Positions 1-9,077 of a DNA stretch of 64,000 nucleotides are shown here, in pieces (positions within the stretch are counted from its first letter, which is position 1; every line of letters starts with the position of its first letter). A program made the position numbers and the translations under genes. The notes beneath the pieces were generated by a model, which was not told where the DNA came from, searched no databases, and saw only the letters and a program-made list of their open reading frames with translations. The stretch comes from Novosphingobium acidiphilum DSM 19966 (GTDB lineage Bacteria; Pseudomonadota; Alphaproteobacteria; Sphingomonadales; Sphingomonadaceae), in assembly GCF_000429005.1 (NCBI RefSeq), contig NZ_AUBA01000003.1, forward strand, positions 1 through 64,000, written 5' to 3'.

Positions 1-1
1 C

Positions 2-163
2 GAGGAGGTTTATCTGCACGCCTATGGTGCAGTCAGCGAAGCGAGGACTCAGATCGGTCGGTATCTGAATTTCTACAATGCCCGCAGGCCACATTCGAGC
101 CTTGGGGCGAAGACGCCCAATCAAGCGTATTTTGACAACCTGCCCGTGAAAGTGGCAGCATGA
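2..163 (+). CDS. IS3-family transposase (OrfB), C-terminal fragment
   Basis: This is the last 53 codons of an integrase-core (DDE) transposase that begins outside the window. The reading frame is open from base 2 to the TGA at 161-163. It contains the hallmark IS3 OrfB tail: YLNFYNARRPHSSLG followed by KTPNQAYF, with the terminal catalytic Glu region presumably upstream. Such enzymes cut and rejoin insertion-sequence ends. The reading frame itself looks intact here. Only the window edge truncates it. The downstream inverted repeat at 164-236 probably lies at or just beyond the element end. The call to family is firm; the IS subgroup cannot be decided from the tail. Confidence 0.85.
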   Translation, partial: EEVYLHAYGAVSEARTQIGRYLNFYNARRPHSSLGAKTPNQAYFDNLPVKVAA

Positions 164-236
164 AATTGGCCGCCGATATGGGCCTTCATTCCGGTCGGGC
201 TGCGCCCTCCCTCCATGAAAGCCCATATCGGCAATT
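164..236. repeat. Imperfect inverted repeat next to the IS end
   Basis: Arms at about 164-189 and 215-236 are near-complementary. The core is GCCGATATGGG at 172-182 (left) against CCCATATCGGC at 222-232 (right), extended by TTCAT/ATGAA and AATT outward. The arms are separated by a GC-rich 25-base centre. It starts directly after the transposase stop codon, so it may be a terminator-like hairpin or the IS terminal region. I cannot see the other IS end and so cannot define the true terminal repeat. The rest of 237-452 shows no gene I can support. Confidence 0.5.
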
Positions 237-452
237 CAAGAAAGCAACCGGCAGACGATCCACTTATCCGTTGCCGATCCCTGTGCAGACAAACCGAGCC
301 AGCTCTACCCACGGCTTCTCCCTTCGACCGACCGTCAGCATGCACCGCGCATGGCGCGCGTCCAGGCTGCACTGGTGGGGGGCCAGTTCCGCACGGTTCC
401 TTGCGCCAAAATTGTGGCGCCTGCAATGGCCAAGGGCGGGGCGATGCACGCC

Positions 453-480
453 GGTGGCATGGCGCCGGGGCCATGCCACC
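453..480. terminator. Perfect 11-bp hairpin downstream of acs
   Basis: GGTGGCATGGC (453-463) and GCCATGCCACC (470-480) form a perfect 11-bp stem with a 6-base loop. It lies 12 bases beyond the acs stop codon, so on the minus strand it could end acs transcription. It lacks a clear U-run on that strand, so termination is inferred from position and stability only. Confidence 0.45.
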
Positions 481-491
481 CGTTGCACCGA

Positions 492-2441
492 TCAGACGCC
501 GGCCAGTTGCGGCCGGTTGGCAACCAGATTGTCGACCACCGACGGATCGGCCAATGTCGATGTGTCACCCAGGTTCGACAGGTCATTTTCGCCGATCTTG
601 CGCAGGATCCGCCGCATGATCTTGCCCGATCGGGTTTTTGGCAGGCCGGGGGCAAACTGGATCACATCGGGGGTGGCGATCGGCCCGATTTCGTGCCGCA
701 CCCACGCGATCAGTTCCTTGCGCAGCGCATCGTCAGGTTCGACTTCGGCGTTGCAGGTGACAAAGGCATAGATGCCCTGGCCCTTGATCGCGTGCGGCAT
801 GCCCACCACTGCGGCTTCGGCCACGTGGTGATGCGCGACCAGCGCGCTTTCGATTTCGGCGGTGCCCATGCGATGGCCCGACACGTTGATCACGTCATCG
901 ATGCGCCCGGTGATCCAATGGTACCCGTCGGCATCCCGGCGACACCCGTCGCCGGTGAAATAGAGCCCCTTGAACGTGGTGAAATAGGTCTGGAAAAACC
1001 GTTCCTGATCGCCCCACACCCCGCGCATCTGGCCCGGCCAGCTGTCGGTGATGACCAGGCAACCATCGGCCGCACCGTCAAGAAAATGGCCGTCGTTGTC
1101 GACCAGCGCGGGTTTGACGCCAAAGAACGGCCTGCTTGCCGATCCGGGTTTCAGCGGGGTGGCGCCAGGCAGCGGGGTGATCATTGCGCCGCCGGTTTCG
1201 GTCTGCCACCAGGTGTCGACAATCGGGCAACGGCTGTCGCCCACGACCTTGTGATACCATTCCCACGCTTCGGGATTGATCGGTTCGCCGACCGATCCGA
1301 GCAGGCGCAGCGAAGACCGGTCGGTCTTTTTGACCCAGTCATCGCCTTCGCGCATCAGCGCGCGCAGCGCGGTCGGCGCGCCATAGAAGATTTCGACGCC
1401 GTATTTGTCGACCACCTGCCAGAACCGGCTTGGATCGGGCCAGTTGGGCACGCCTTCGAACATCACCGTGGTCGCGCCGTTCATCAGCGGACCATAGACC
1501 ACGTACGAATGCCCGGTGACCCAGCCGATATCGGCGGCGCACCAATAGATCTGCCCCGGGCGATAATCGAACACGTATTCGTGCGTGATCGACGCCCATA
1601 CGGCATAGCCGCCGGTGGTGTGCAGCACGCCCTTGGGCTTGCCGGTAGAGCCCGAGGTATAGAGGATGAACAGCGGGTCTTCGGCGCGCATTTCGGCAGG
1701 CGCGCAATCGGCCGATTGTTCGGCCACGCCGCTGTTCCAGTCGATATCGCGGCCCGCGACCATCGGCACGGCGGCGCCGGTGCGTTGCAGCACGATCACC
1801 GTCGAGACATCGGGGCACTGTTTCAGCGCCTCGTCGACATTGGCCTTCAGCGGCACTTTGCGCCCGCCGCGCAGCCCTTCATCGGATGTCAGCACGATGC
1901 GGCTGTCGCAATCGATGATCCGCCCGGCCAGTGCATCGGGCGAAAATCCCGCAAACACGATCGAATGGATCGCGCCGATCCGCGCGCAGGCGAGCATTGC
2001 CACCGCGGCTTCGGGCACCATCGGCAGATAGATCGTCACCCGATCGCCACGCGCAACCCCGCGCGCCTTCAGCAGATTGGCAAAGCGGCAGACATCGGCG
2101 TGGAGCTGGGCATAGGTGATGCGGCGCTCGGGTTCGTCCGGGCTGTCGGGTTCCCACAGGATCGCCACCGTATCCCCGCGCGTCGCCAGGTGCCGGTCAA
2201 GGCAATTGGCCGACAGGTTGAGCGTGCCATCCTCAAACCAGCGAATGCCGAAATCGGCCTCGTGAAACGATGTGTTCCGGACTTTGGTAAAAGGCGTGAT
2301 CCAGTCGATCCGCTGCGCCTCGTCGCGCCAGAACGCCTCGGGCGCGTCGACCGAGCGGCGATACATCGCGAAATAGCGTTCTTCATCGATCAACGCGGAT
2401 GCGGCCCATTCGGCCGGCACCGGATATACAACATCGCCCAT
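492..2441 (-). CDS. acs: Acetyl-CoA synthetase
   Basis: AMP-forming acetate:CoA ligase of 649 residues, the usual length for Acs. It activates acetate through acetyl-AMP to acetyl-CoA in the cytoplasm. The P-loop-like motif YTSGSTGKPKG lies near residue 262, the acetate-pocket region WWQTETGG near 410, and the C-terminal catalytic lysine is K607 in SGKIMRR, the site acetylated in well-studied Acs enzymes. Alternative acyl-CoA synthetases (propionyl) are less likely given the full-length match. The start is supported by AGAGGAG upstream on the minus strand. It diverges from an MHS-type carrier, which may import a carboxylate substrate for it. It lies just past an IS end. Confidence 0.95.
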   Translation of the reverse strand: MGDVVYPVPAEWAASALIDEERYFAMYRRSVDAPEAFWRDEAQRIDWITPFTKVRNTSFHEADFGIRWFEDGTLNLSANCLDRHLATRGDTVAILWEPDSPDEPERRITYAQLHADVCRFANLLKARGVARGDRVTIYLPMVPEAAVAMLACARIGAIHSIVFAGFSPDALAGRIIDCDSRIVLTSDEGLRGGRKVPLKANVDEALKQCPDVSTVIVLQRTGAAVPMVAGRDIDWNSGVAEQSADCAPAEMRAEDPLFILYTSGSTGKPKGVLHTTGGYAVWASITHEYVFDYRPGQIYWCAADIGWVTGHSYVVYGPLMNGATTVMFEGVPNWPDPSRFWQVVDKYGVEIFYGAPTALRALMREGDDWVKKTDRSSLRLLGSVGEPINPEAWEWYHKVVGDSRCPIVDTWWQTETGGAMITPLPGATPLKPGSASRPFFGVKPALVDNDGHFLDGAADGCLVITDSWPGQMRGVWGDQERFFQTYFTTFKGLYFTGDGCRRDADGYHWITGRIDDVINVSGHRMGTAEIESALVAHHHVAEAAVVGMPHAIKGQGIYAFVTCNAEVEPDDALRKELIAWVRHEIGPIATPDVIQFAPGLPKTRSGKIMRRILRKIGENDLSNLGDTSTLADPSVVDNLVANRPQLAGV

Positions 2442-2501
2442 AATCAGGCTCCTCTTACCAATTCGTGCCGCTTTACCGCATATGCATCGGCTTTGCGCAT
2501 C

Positions 2502-2531
2502 TGGACCATGGTCTTATCCGAGTATGGTCCA
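2502..2531. promoter_or_regulatory. Inverted repeat in the acs/transporter divergent region
   Basis: The 310-bp divergent region 2442-2751 contains TGGACCAT (2502-2509) and its exact complement ATGGTCCA (2524-2531). The left arm overlaps a 10-bp palindrome GACCATGGTC (2504-2513). This is a plausible operator for co-regulation of acs and the carrier. No regulator gene is adjacent, so the binding protein is unknown. Otherwise I see no gene in this interval. Confidence 0.4.
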
Positions 2532-2751
2532 TCGCGCGCGCGGCGCAAGGCGATTGCGATCGCGCGTTGGCGCCCGGGCCCTTGGGCAAGCCTGACCCTC
2601 GACCTTGGTCGGGCTGGCCGGGCTTGCGCCAATCCCCCATGCGCATGGCATTACAATCCGGCAAAGACCGAGCCCTTTGGCGTCGCAGAGGGTACAATCA
2701 CCTGAGGAAATGCGCCCCGGGATGCGCGCCGGGGCTCTAGGAGAGTATGTC

Positions 2752-4500
2752 ATGGCGACAACGTTCGACCAGCTACCCAAACACCACACCGTGACCAACA
2801 GCGAACGGCTGGTGATCACCGCCAGTTCGCTTGGCACGGTGTTCGAATGGTACGATTTCTATCTGTATGGCCTGCTGACGGCGATTATCGCTTCGCAGTT
2901 CCTGACCGGGCTGAACCCCACCACCGCCTATATCATGGCGCTGCTGGTGTTTGCGTCGGGCTTTATCGTGCGCCCGTTCGGCGCGCTGGTGTTCGGCCGT
3001 ATCGGGGATCTGGTCGGCCGGCGTTATACCTTTATCGTCACGCTGTCGGTCATGGGGATTTCCACATTCCTGGTCGGCTGTCTGCCCACGTACAAGACTG
3101 CGGGCGTGGCCGCGCCTGCCATGCTGGTGGGCCTGCGCATGATGCAGGGCCTGGCGCTGGGCGGCGAATATGGCGGCGCGGCCAGCTATGTGGCCGAACA
3201 CGCCCCCAGCACCAAACGCGGGCTTTACACCAGCTGGATCCAGATCACCGCCACCGCGGGCCTGGCCATGGCGTTGCTGATCGTGATCATGGTGCGTTCA
3301 CCGATCACGGGCGTGGGCGAAGCGGCGTTTTCGGCCTGGGGCTGGCGCATTCCCTATCTGCTGTCGGGCCTGTTCCTGGTGCTGGGCCTATGGCTGCGCC
3401 TGAAACTGCACGAATCGCCGGTGTTCCAGAAGATGAAGGCCGAAGGCACCGGGTCAAAGGCACCCCTGACCGAAGCATTCGGCCAATGGGTCAATCTGAA
3501 AGTGGTGATCATCGCGTTCTTTGGCGCGATCGCGGGCCAGGCGGTGATTTTCTACGGCTGCCAGCTTTACGTGATGACGTTCCTTGAAAAGATGCTGAAG
3601 CTTGATGGCCTGACCGCCAACATGCTGCTGGCCGCGGCGCTGGTTCTGGCCAGCCCGTTCTATCTGGTGTTTGGCGCGCTGTCCGACCGCATCGGGCGCA
3701 AACCGGTGATCATCGCCGGCTGCGTGCTGGCGGCGGCCACGCTGTTCCCCGCGTTCCACATGCTGACCGCCGCGGCAAACCCCGCCCTGGCCGCCGCGCA
3801 AAGCAATGCACCCGTCACCGTCACCGCCAATCCGGCCGAATGCAATTCGCAGTTCGATCCGGTGGGCGGCAAATCGTATGACACCACCAGCTGCGACATC
3901 ATCAAGGCCATGCTCGCCAAATCGGGCGTGAACTATACCAACGTCAACGCCCCTGCCGGCACGATCGCCTCGATCACCATCGGCCAGACCACCTTTGTTG
4001 CACCCGATCCGGCCAAAGTCAGCGGCGATGCCAAAAAGGCCGCGATTGCCGGCTTTACCGCATCGGTGGTGGGCAAGGCCGCCACCGCCGCCAAGCCTGC
4101 CGAAGGCGGCAAGCCCGCGGTCGAGGCCAAGCCCGCAGTCAAAGGCGCGCTGGCCAACGTGGGCTATCCGGCCAAGGCCGATCCGGCCCGGATCAACATC
4201 CCGCTGGTGATCGCGATCCTGTTCTACCTCGTGCTGCTGGTAACCATGGTCTATGGCCCGATCGCCGCGCTGCTGGTTGAACTGTTCCCCAGCCGCATCC
4301 GGTATTCGGCGATGTCGTTGCCCTATCACATCGGCAATGGCTGGCTCGGCGGGCTGCTGCCGGCGATCAGCTTTGCCATGGTCGCGGCCAATGGCGATAT
4401 CTTCTATGGCCTGTGGTACCCGGTGGTGGTGGCGGCCGGCACCGCGGTGATCGGCGCGCTGTTCCTGCCCGAAACATACCGCCGCCCGATCGACGGCTGA
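2752..4500 (+). CDS. MHS-family (ProP/ShiA-like) MFS transporter with large periplasmic loop
   Basis: Inner-membrane proton symporter of the metabolite:H+ symporter group, 582 residues from the ATG at 2752, which follows AGGAGA at short range. Seen in sequence: the entry motif GTVFEWYDFYLYG at about 24-36, GRIGDLVGRRY at about 82-92, and the family motif GGEYGGAASYVAEHAP at about 138-153. MHS proteins are normally about 430-550 residues. Here about 140 residues (roughly 340-480), rich in Ala, Lys and Pro with two Cys, are inserted before the last transmembrane segments. The substrate is not evident; the divergent acs suggests a short carboxylate. An alternative in-frame start further upstream is less likely because it lacks a ribosome site. 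Confidence 0.85.
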   Translation: MATTFDQLPKHHTVTNSERLVITASSLGTVFEWYDFYLYGLLTAIIASQFLTGLNPTTAYIMALLVFASGFIVRPFGALVFGRIGDLVGRRYTFIVTLSVMGISTFLVGCLPTYKTAGVAAPAMLVGLRMMQGLALGGEYGGAASYVAEHAPSTKRGLYTSWIQITATAGLAMALLIVIMVRSPITGVGEAAFSAWGWRIPYLLSGLFLVLGLWLRLKLHESPVFQKMKAEGTGSKAPLTEAFGQWVNLKVVIIAFFGAIAGQAVIFYGCQLYVMTFLEKMLKLDGLTANMLLAAALVLASPFYLVFGALSDRIGRKPVIIAGCVLAAATLFPAFHMLTAAANPALAAAQSNAPVTVTANPAECNSQFDPVGGKSYDTTSCDIIKAMLAKSGVNYTNVNAPAGTIASITIGQTTFVAPDPAKVSGDAKKAAIAGFTASVVGKAATAAKPAEGGKPAVEAKPAVKGALANVGYPAKADPARINIPLVIAILFYLVLLVTMVYGPIAALLVELFPSRIRYSAMSLPYHIGNGWLGGLLPAISFAMVAANGDIFYGLWYPVVVAAGTAVIGALFLPETYRRPIDG

Positions 4501-4639
4501 CCCCGGGCGCACGACACGGCAATGGGCGGGATTGGCAACAATCCCGCCCATTTGCATATGCGGCCGGCGAATTGGGCCACAAACCCCATTGCAACCCCGC
4601 CCACCTCCCGTTAAGGGCACCCATCCCGCCCAAGGGCGC

Positions 4640-4715
4640 GCCGCTTTAGCTCAGTCGGTAGAGCACATCATTCGTAATGATGGGGTCAGAGGTTCGAATC
4701 CTCTAAGCGGCACCA
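4640..4715 (+). tRNA. tRNA-Thr (anticodon CGT)
   Basis: A 76-base cloverleaf with acceptor stem GCCGCTT/AAGCGGC, D-arm TAGCTCAGTCGGTAGAGCA, anticodon loop TTCGTAA carrying CGT, and T-arm with GGTTCGAATCC. CCA is encoded (4713-4715), followed by a T-run that may help end transcription. It reads ACG threonine codons. Confidence 0.96.
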
Positions 4716-4938
4716 TTTTTTCCATCCGTCTTGCGCACCCCTTTGCCCCGGGCGCATTGTCGCGGTTGGACGAGCCCACCCCAAAGCCCACTGCCCCAAA
4801 AGGACTTTGGCAAATATCGTTATGCTGCATAAGAGACGGCGTCGGTTCGGGCCGGGCCTTGCCTGTCCGGTGGCGGCTTGTGTCGGTGTGTGGCGGCCGG
4901 TCGGGATCGCCCGGCGTGGCGCGCATGGGGGTTTGCAT

Positions 4939-6660
4939 ATGGTGAAATGGGGCAGGTTGGTCGCGCGGGCTTCGGTGGCGGGGCTGATCGCGTGGTCTTC
5001 GTGTGCGCTGGCGGCGCCCGCTGCCCCGGCAAAGGCGGCGATCGATGCCGATCTGATCGAGGTGTCGATCCCGCAGCTGCATGCGCTGTATGATCATCAT
5101 ACCTATACCGTGCGGCAGGTGGTTGACTGGTATCTGGCGCGGATCGCGCGGTACAATCCGATCTATCATCCGGTGGAACAGGTCTTTGCCGACGAGGCGC
5201 GCGCGCTGGCCGATCGGCAGGATGCGGCCGGCGGCCCGACCGCCAGCCACGGCGCGCTGTGGGGCGTGCCGATCGTGATCAAGGCCAACACCAGCATTGC
5301 CGGCAAAATCACCACCGACGGGTGGGAGGGGTATACCGTGCCCGGCCACGAACTGGTGGCCCCGCGCGATGCAACGGTGGTGGCGCGGCTGAAGGCGGCG
5401 GGCGCGATCATCATCGGGCATACCAACATGCCCGATTTCGCCGATGCCGATACCAACCGGTCAAGCTCGTTCGGGCGCACCGGCAATGCCTATGACGTGC
5501 GGTTTTCGCCGGGCGGGTCTTCGGGCGGCACGGTTACCGCGGTCACGTCGAACCTGGCGATGCTGGGCAATGGCACCGACACCGGCAATTCGATCCGCAT
5601 GCCCGCGGGCACCAGCGCGTTGGTCGGCGTGTTCCCCACGCGTGGGCTGGTGTCGATCGCGGGGATCGCCCCGCTCGACTGGTTGCTGGACAACACCGGC
5701 CCGATCGCGCGCAACGTGACCGATGCGGCAATTGCGCTGGGGGTGATGGCGGGCGAAGATCCGCTTGATCCGGTTACCAAAGGATCGGCGCAAAGGGCGC
5801 AAGGCGCGCCCTATACCGCCTATCTCAAGGCCGATGCGTTGAAGGGCAAACGGTTTGGCGTGCCCGCGTTCATCCTGCAGGGGCTGGGCATTCCGTTCCA
5901 CGGCATTCCCGCGATCGTGCCCGAAGGCGCCGCGCAAAAGGCCGCTGCCAATGCCGCGATCCCGCTTGATCCGCGCACCCGCGCCGCGTTCATGAAGGCG
6001 ATCGACGATCTGCGCGCGGCGGGTGCCACCGTGGTGGTGGATGACAGCGTGTTGCCCGCCAGCTTTGCCTACGATGCGGTGCGCATTGCGACATATCCCT
6101 ATGTGCGCGAAGGGACCGACCTGTTCCTGGCCAATTTCGGCCCCGCGCAATACCATTCCAGCGGCGAATACGAACGCGTGATGGGCGCGCCGCTGGGTGC
6201 GGCGATCATCGGCACCCAGCCCAACAATTCGGAATTTCTGGCCGGCGACGTCAAGATCCGCCAGCGGCTGGTCGAAACCGATCCCGATGCCAATGCCAAT
6301 CTGTGGGACCCGCTCGCAAAGGTCATGAAGACCTATCTCGACACGATGGAGCGGCTGCATCTGGACGGGTATGTCTATCCGGCGATCCAGATGCCGCCGG
6401 TGGACGAAACGATGCCGCAAAATGGCGGGCTTAGCGACGGGCCGCATTCGGCCACCAGCTGGGTCAACATGCTGGGCGTGCCCGCGGTGGTCGTGCCGGG
6501 CGGGTTTTATGACAGCGGGTTGCCGTTCGGCCTGGAAATTGCCGGGCGTCCGTTCCACGACGGCGATCTGCTGGGCTATGCCTTTGCCTTCGAACAGGCG
6601 ACACACCACCGCCATCCGCCGGTGCTGGTCGAACAGGGCCTGTTGCCCGACGCCCACTGA
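4939..6660 (+). CDS. Secreted amidase-signature-family hydrolase
   Basis: Amide or peptide C-N hydrolase of the amidase signature family, 573 residues. The start at 4939 gives a clean signal peptide (about 1-26, ending SCALA), so it acts in the periplasm. The Ser-cisSer-Lys triad is visible: K115 in VIKAN, S194 in GGSSGG and nucleophile S218 in GTDTGNSIRMP. Spacings of 79 and 24 residues match those of characterised members. The usual Gly before the nucleophile is Asn here. The substrate is unknown. It lies 77 bases upstream of a TonB-dependent receptor in the same direction, which suggests uptake and cleavage of an amide-containing nutrient. An upstream in-frame extension to about 4807 is unlikely because it would bury the signal peptide. 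Confidence 0.88.
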   Translation: MVKWGRLVARASVAGLIAWSSCALAAPAAPAKAAIDADLIEVSIPQLHALYDHHTYTVRQVVDWYLARIARYNPIYHPVEQVFADEARALADRQDAAGGPTASHGALWGVPIVIKANTSIAGKITTDGWEGYTVPGHELVAPRDATVVARLKAAGAIIIGHTNMPDFADADTNRSSSFGRTGNAYDVRFSPGGSSGGTVTAVTSNLAMLGNGTDTGNSIRMPAGTSALVGVFPTRGLVSIAGIAPLDWLLDNTGPIARNVTDAAIALGVMAGEDPLDPVTKGSAQRAQGAPYTAYLKADALKGKRFGVPAFILQGLGIPFHGIPAIVPEGAAQKAAANAAIPLDPRTRAAFMKAIDDLRAAGATVVVDDSVLPASFAYDAVRIATYPYVREGTDLFLANFGPAQYHSSGEYERVMGAPLGAAIIGTQPNNSEFLAGDVKIRQRLVETDPDANANLWDPLAKVMKTYLDTMERLHLDGYVYPAIQMPPVDETMPQNGGLSDGPHSATSWVNMLGVPAVVVPGGFYDSGLPFGLEIAGRPFHDGDLLGYAFAFEQATHHRHPPVLVEQGLLPDAH

Positions 6661-6737
6661 TACCCCCGCCTGGCGCGTGGGCGAGGGGCCCGCGCGCCAG
6701 GCGGCATTGCCAAAACAACCAGAACAGGGAGTTCGCC

Positions 6738-9077
6738 ATGAACTTTGCCACGCGCAGTTTGTATACCAGTTCGGTCCTTGCGCTGATCCTGGGCGCGGCC
6801 GGATCGGCCCATGCCCAGGGCCAGCCTGCCGATGCGGCAGCGCCCGCGGCCACCGAAATCGTCGTGACCGCCGAAAAGCGGTCGTCCACCGTGCAGGATA
6901 CGCCGATCAGCATCACCGCGCTGTCGGGCGATCAGCTGCTTAACCAGGGCGTGACCGGCGTGGCCGGCATTGTCATGGCGGTGCCCGGGCTGTCGATGCG
7001 CACCGCCGGCCCCGGGCAGACCGAGCTGGAAATGCGCGGGCTGTCGTCATCGGGGGGGGCTTCGCCCACCGTCGGCTTTTATCTCGACGATTATTCGCTG
7101 ACCGCGCCGGCGGCTTCGCTGGCGGGCAAAGTGGTGATCGATCCCGATCTGTACGACCTTAACCGGGTGGAAGTGCTGCGCGGCCCGCAGGGCACGCTTT
7201 ATGGTTCGGGCTCGATGGGCGGCACGGTCAAGCTGGTGACCAACCAGCCCAACCTGACCACGGTGCAGGGTTCGATCGATGCATCGGTGTCCACCACCAA
7301 GGGCGGCGGCGTGAACGGCGGCGGCAATCTGATGGTCAATCTGCCGATCGTGCAGGACATGCTGGCGATCCGCGTGGTGGCGACCGACAAGTACCGCGAC
7401 GGGTGGATCACGCGCGTGGTCGAACCCGACTTTCCGGCGCCGGTCAATCCGGGTGGCTATTGCGCCGGCAGCGGCTGGCCCGGCTGCGATCGCGGCAATG
7501 TGCTGGGCGGCGCGATCGCCAGCGAAACCCCGCGGATCAACTGGGAACACCTGCAGGGCGCGCGCGCCGAAGTGCTGGCCAGGCCCAGCGATCGCCTGAC
7601 GATCAGCGGGCTGGCGATCTATCAGCAGATCAACATGGGCGGGTATGATGAATACGACGCACCCCCGGGCTTGCCGGGTTATCACTTTCAGCCCGACAAC
7701 GCGCGCGAACCGATCCGCGACACGTTTCAGCTATATGGCCTGACCGCGACTTATGATCTTGGCTTTGCCGATCTGACCAGCGCCACGGCCTATTATACCC
7801 GCACCGAAAGCCAGACGCAGGACACCGCCGAGGCGCTGTACAGCCTGCTGCCGCTGTATGGCTATGCCACCAGCCAGTATTACACCAGCCCGTTCAACGA
7901 AACCGACACCACCCACCAGTTCAGCGAAGAATTGCGGCTGGTGTCAAAGGGTGCCGGGCCGCTGCGCTGGACCGTGGGCGCGTTCTACAGCCATTTTGAA
8001 TCGATCTTTGCCGAAAGCAACAACCTGCCGCAGTTCGTTGCAACGATCCCCGGTGCGTTGGCGGCCAACCCCGACGGCGTGTTGTACCAGGCGAACAATC
8101 CCTATCGCATCAAGCAATATGGCCTGTTCGGCGAAGGCACCTACAGCTTTGGCGGGGGCTGGAAACTGACCGCCGGCGCGCGCTGGTACAAGTTTGAAAG
8201 CACCGCGAACGAGGAAACCACCGGCCTGCTGGCGCTGTCGGGCAATGAAACGCCCTATCTCAGCACGTTTTCCACGTCGAACACCGGGATCAATCCCAAA
8301 GTCACGCTGTCGTATGAACACGCGCACGATCTGACGGTCTATGCCACCGCGTCAAAGGGCTTTCGCCCCGGCGGGATCAACCAGCAGATACCCAATCCGC
8401 CATGCACGCTGAATGCCGAAACCTATGGGCCCGACAGCATCTGGAACTACGAACTGGGTGAAAAGGCAAAGTTTTTTGGCAACCGCGTGTCGGTCAATGC
8501 CGATGTCTATTATATCACCTGGTCCAACGTGCAGCAGTCGGTCAACCAGGCCTGCGGCTATCCGTTGACCGCCAATGCCGGTTCGGCAGAGGCCTATGGC
8601 CCCGAAGTCGAAATCACCGCGCAGATCACGCGCAATCTGCTGTTTTCATTCAGCGGCACGTACACCCATTCGGCGATCAAGACCGCCGATCCGGCATTGC
8701 AGGCGCAGGACCCGCTGGTCGTGGCGGGGCTGCCGCTGCTCAACGTGCCCAAGTTCACCGAAAACACCGCGCTGACCTATACCACGCCGGTCAATGCCAC
8801 GTGGAACCTGATGGCGCGGGTGTCGAATTCCTACGTCGGCAAGACCACCGACATCGACTATACGTATGGCACGCTGCCCGCCTATGACATTGTCAGCGCA
8901 CGGATCGCGCTGATGAACGGCAAGATTACCGCGGCGCTGTTTGCCGACAACCTGACCAACACCCATGCCCAGCTGGGCATCAACACGACGGGGTTTGCCT
9001 ATACCATCCCGTCGCTGATCCGCGTGGCCACCAATCAGCCGCGCACGTTCGGCGTGAACGTCAAGGTCGCGTACTGA
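6738..9077 (+). CDS. TonB-dependent outer-membrane receptor
   Basis: A 779-residue TonB-dependent receptor. A signal peptide (1-26, ending SAHA) precedes a TonB-box-like segment EIVVTAEKR at 40-48. The plug domain follows, with the conserved RVEVLRGPQGTLYGSGSMGG near 142-161, and then a beta-barrel ending in an aromatic residue (VKVAY). The start is supported by GGAG ten bases upstream. It imports a ligand across the outer membrane with TonB/ExbBD energy. The family resembles sphingomonad receptors for organic substrates more than classic siderophore receptors, but the ligand cannot be read from sequence. Pairing with the upstream amidase hints at an amide or peptide. Its last 17 bases overlap the convergent nucleotidyltransferase. 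Confidence 0.93.
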   Translation: MNFATRSLYTSSVLALILGAAGSAHAQGQPADAAAPAATEIVVTAEKRSSTVQDTPISITALSGDQLLNQGVTGVAGIVMAVPGLSMRTAGPGQTELEMRGLSSSGGASPTVGFYLDDYSLTAPAASLAGKVVIDPDLYDLNRVEVLRGPQGTLYGSGSMGGTVKLVTNQPNLTTVQGSIDASVSTTKGGGVNGGGNLMVNLPIVQDMLAIRVVATDKYRDGWITRVVEPDFPAPVNPGGYCAGSGWPGCDRGNVLGGAIASETPRINWEHLQGARAEVLARPSDRLTISGLAIYQQINMGGYDEYDAPPGLPGYHFQPDNAREPIRDTFQLYGLTATYDLGFADLTSATAYYTRTESQTQDTAEALYSLLPLYGYATSQYYTSPFNETDTTHQFSEELRLVSKGAGPLRWTVGAFYSHFESIFAESNNLPQFVATIPGALAANPDGVLYQANNPYRIKQYGLFGEGTYSFGGGWKLTAGARWYKFESTANEETTGLLALSGNETPYLSTFSTSNTGINPKVTLSYEHAHDLTVYATASKGFRPGGINQQIPNPPCTLNAETYGPDSIWNYELGEKAKFFGNRVSVNADVYYITWSNVQQSVNQACGYPLTANAGSAEAYGPEVEITAQITRNLLFSFSGTYTHSAIKTADPALQAQDPLVVAGLPLLNVPKFTENTALTYTTPVNATWNLMARVSNSYVGKTTDIDYTYGTLPAYDIVSARIALMNGKITAALFADNLTNTHAQLGINTTGFAYTIPSLIRVATNQPRTFGVNVKVAY

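Noticed and set aside
351..2705. A very long plus-strand open frame opposite acs
   Set aside because: It is antisense to a certain acs gene, is rich in Arg, Asp, His and Gly as expected for a shadow of GC-rich coding DNA, and has no family motif.
4640..9077. tRNA-Thr as the integration site of a genomic island holding the amidase and TonB receptor
   Set aside because: No integrase or repeat of the tRNA 3-prime end was seen downstream, and gene composition matches the surroundings.
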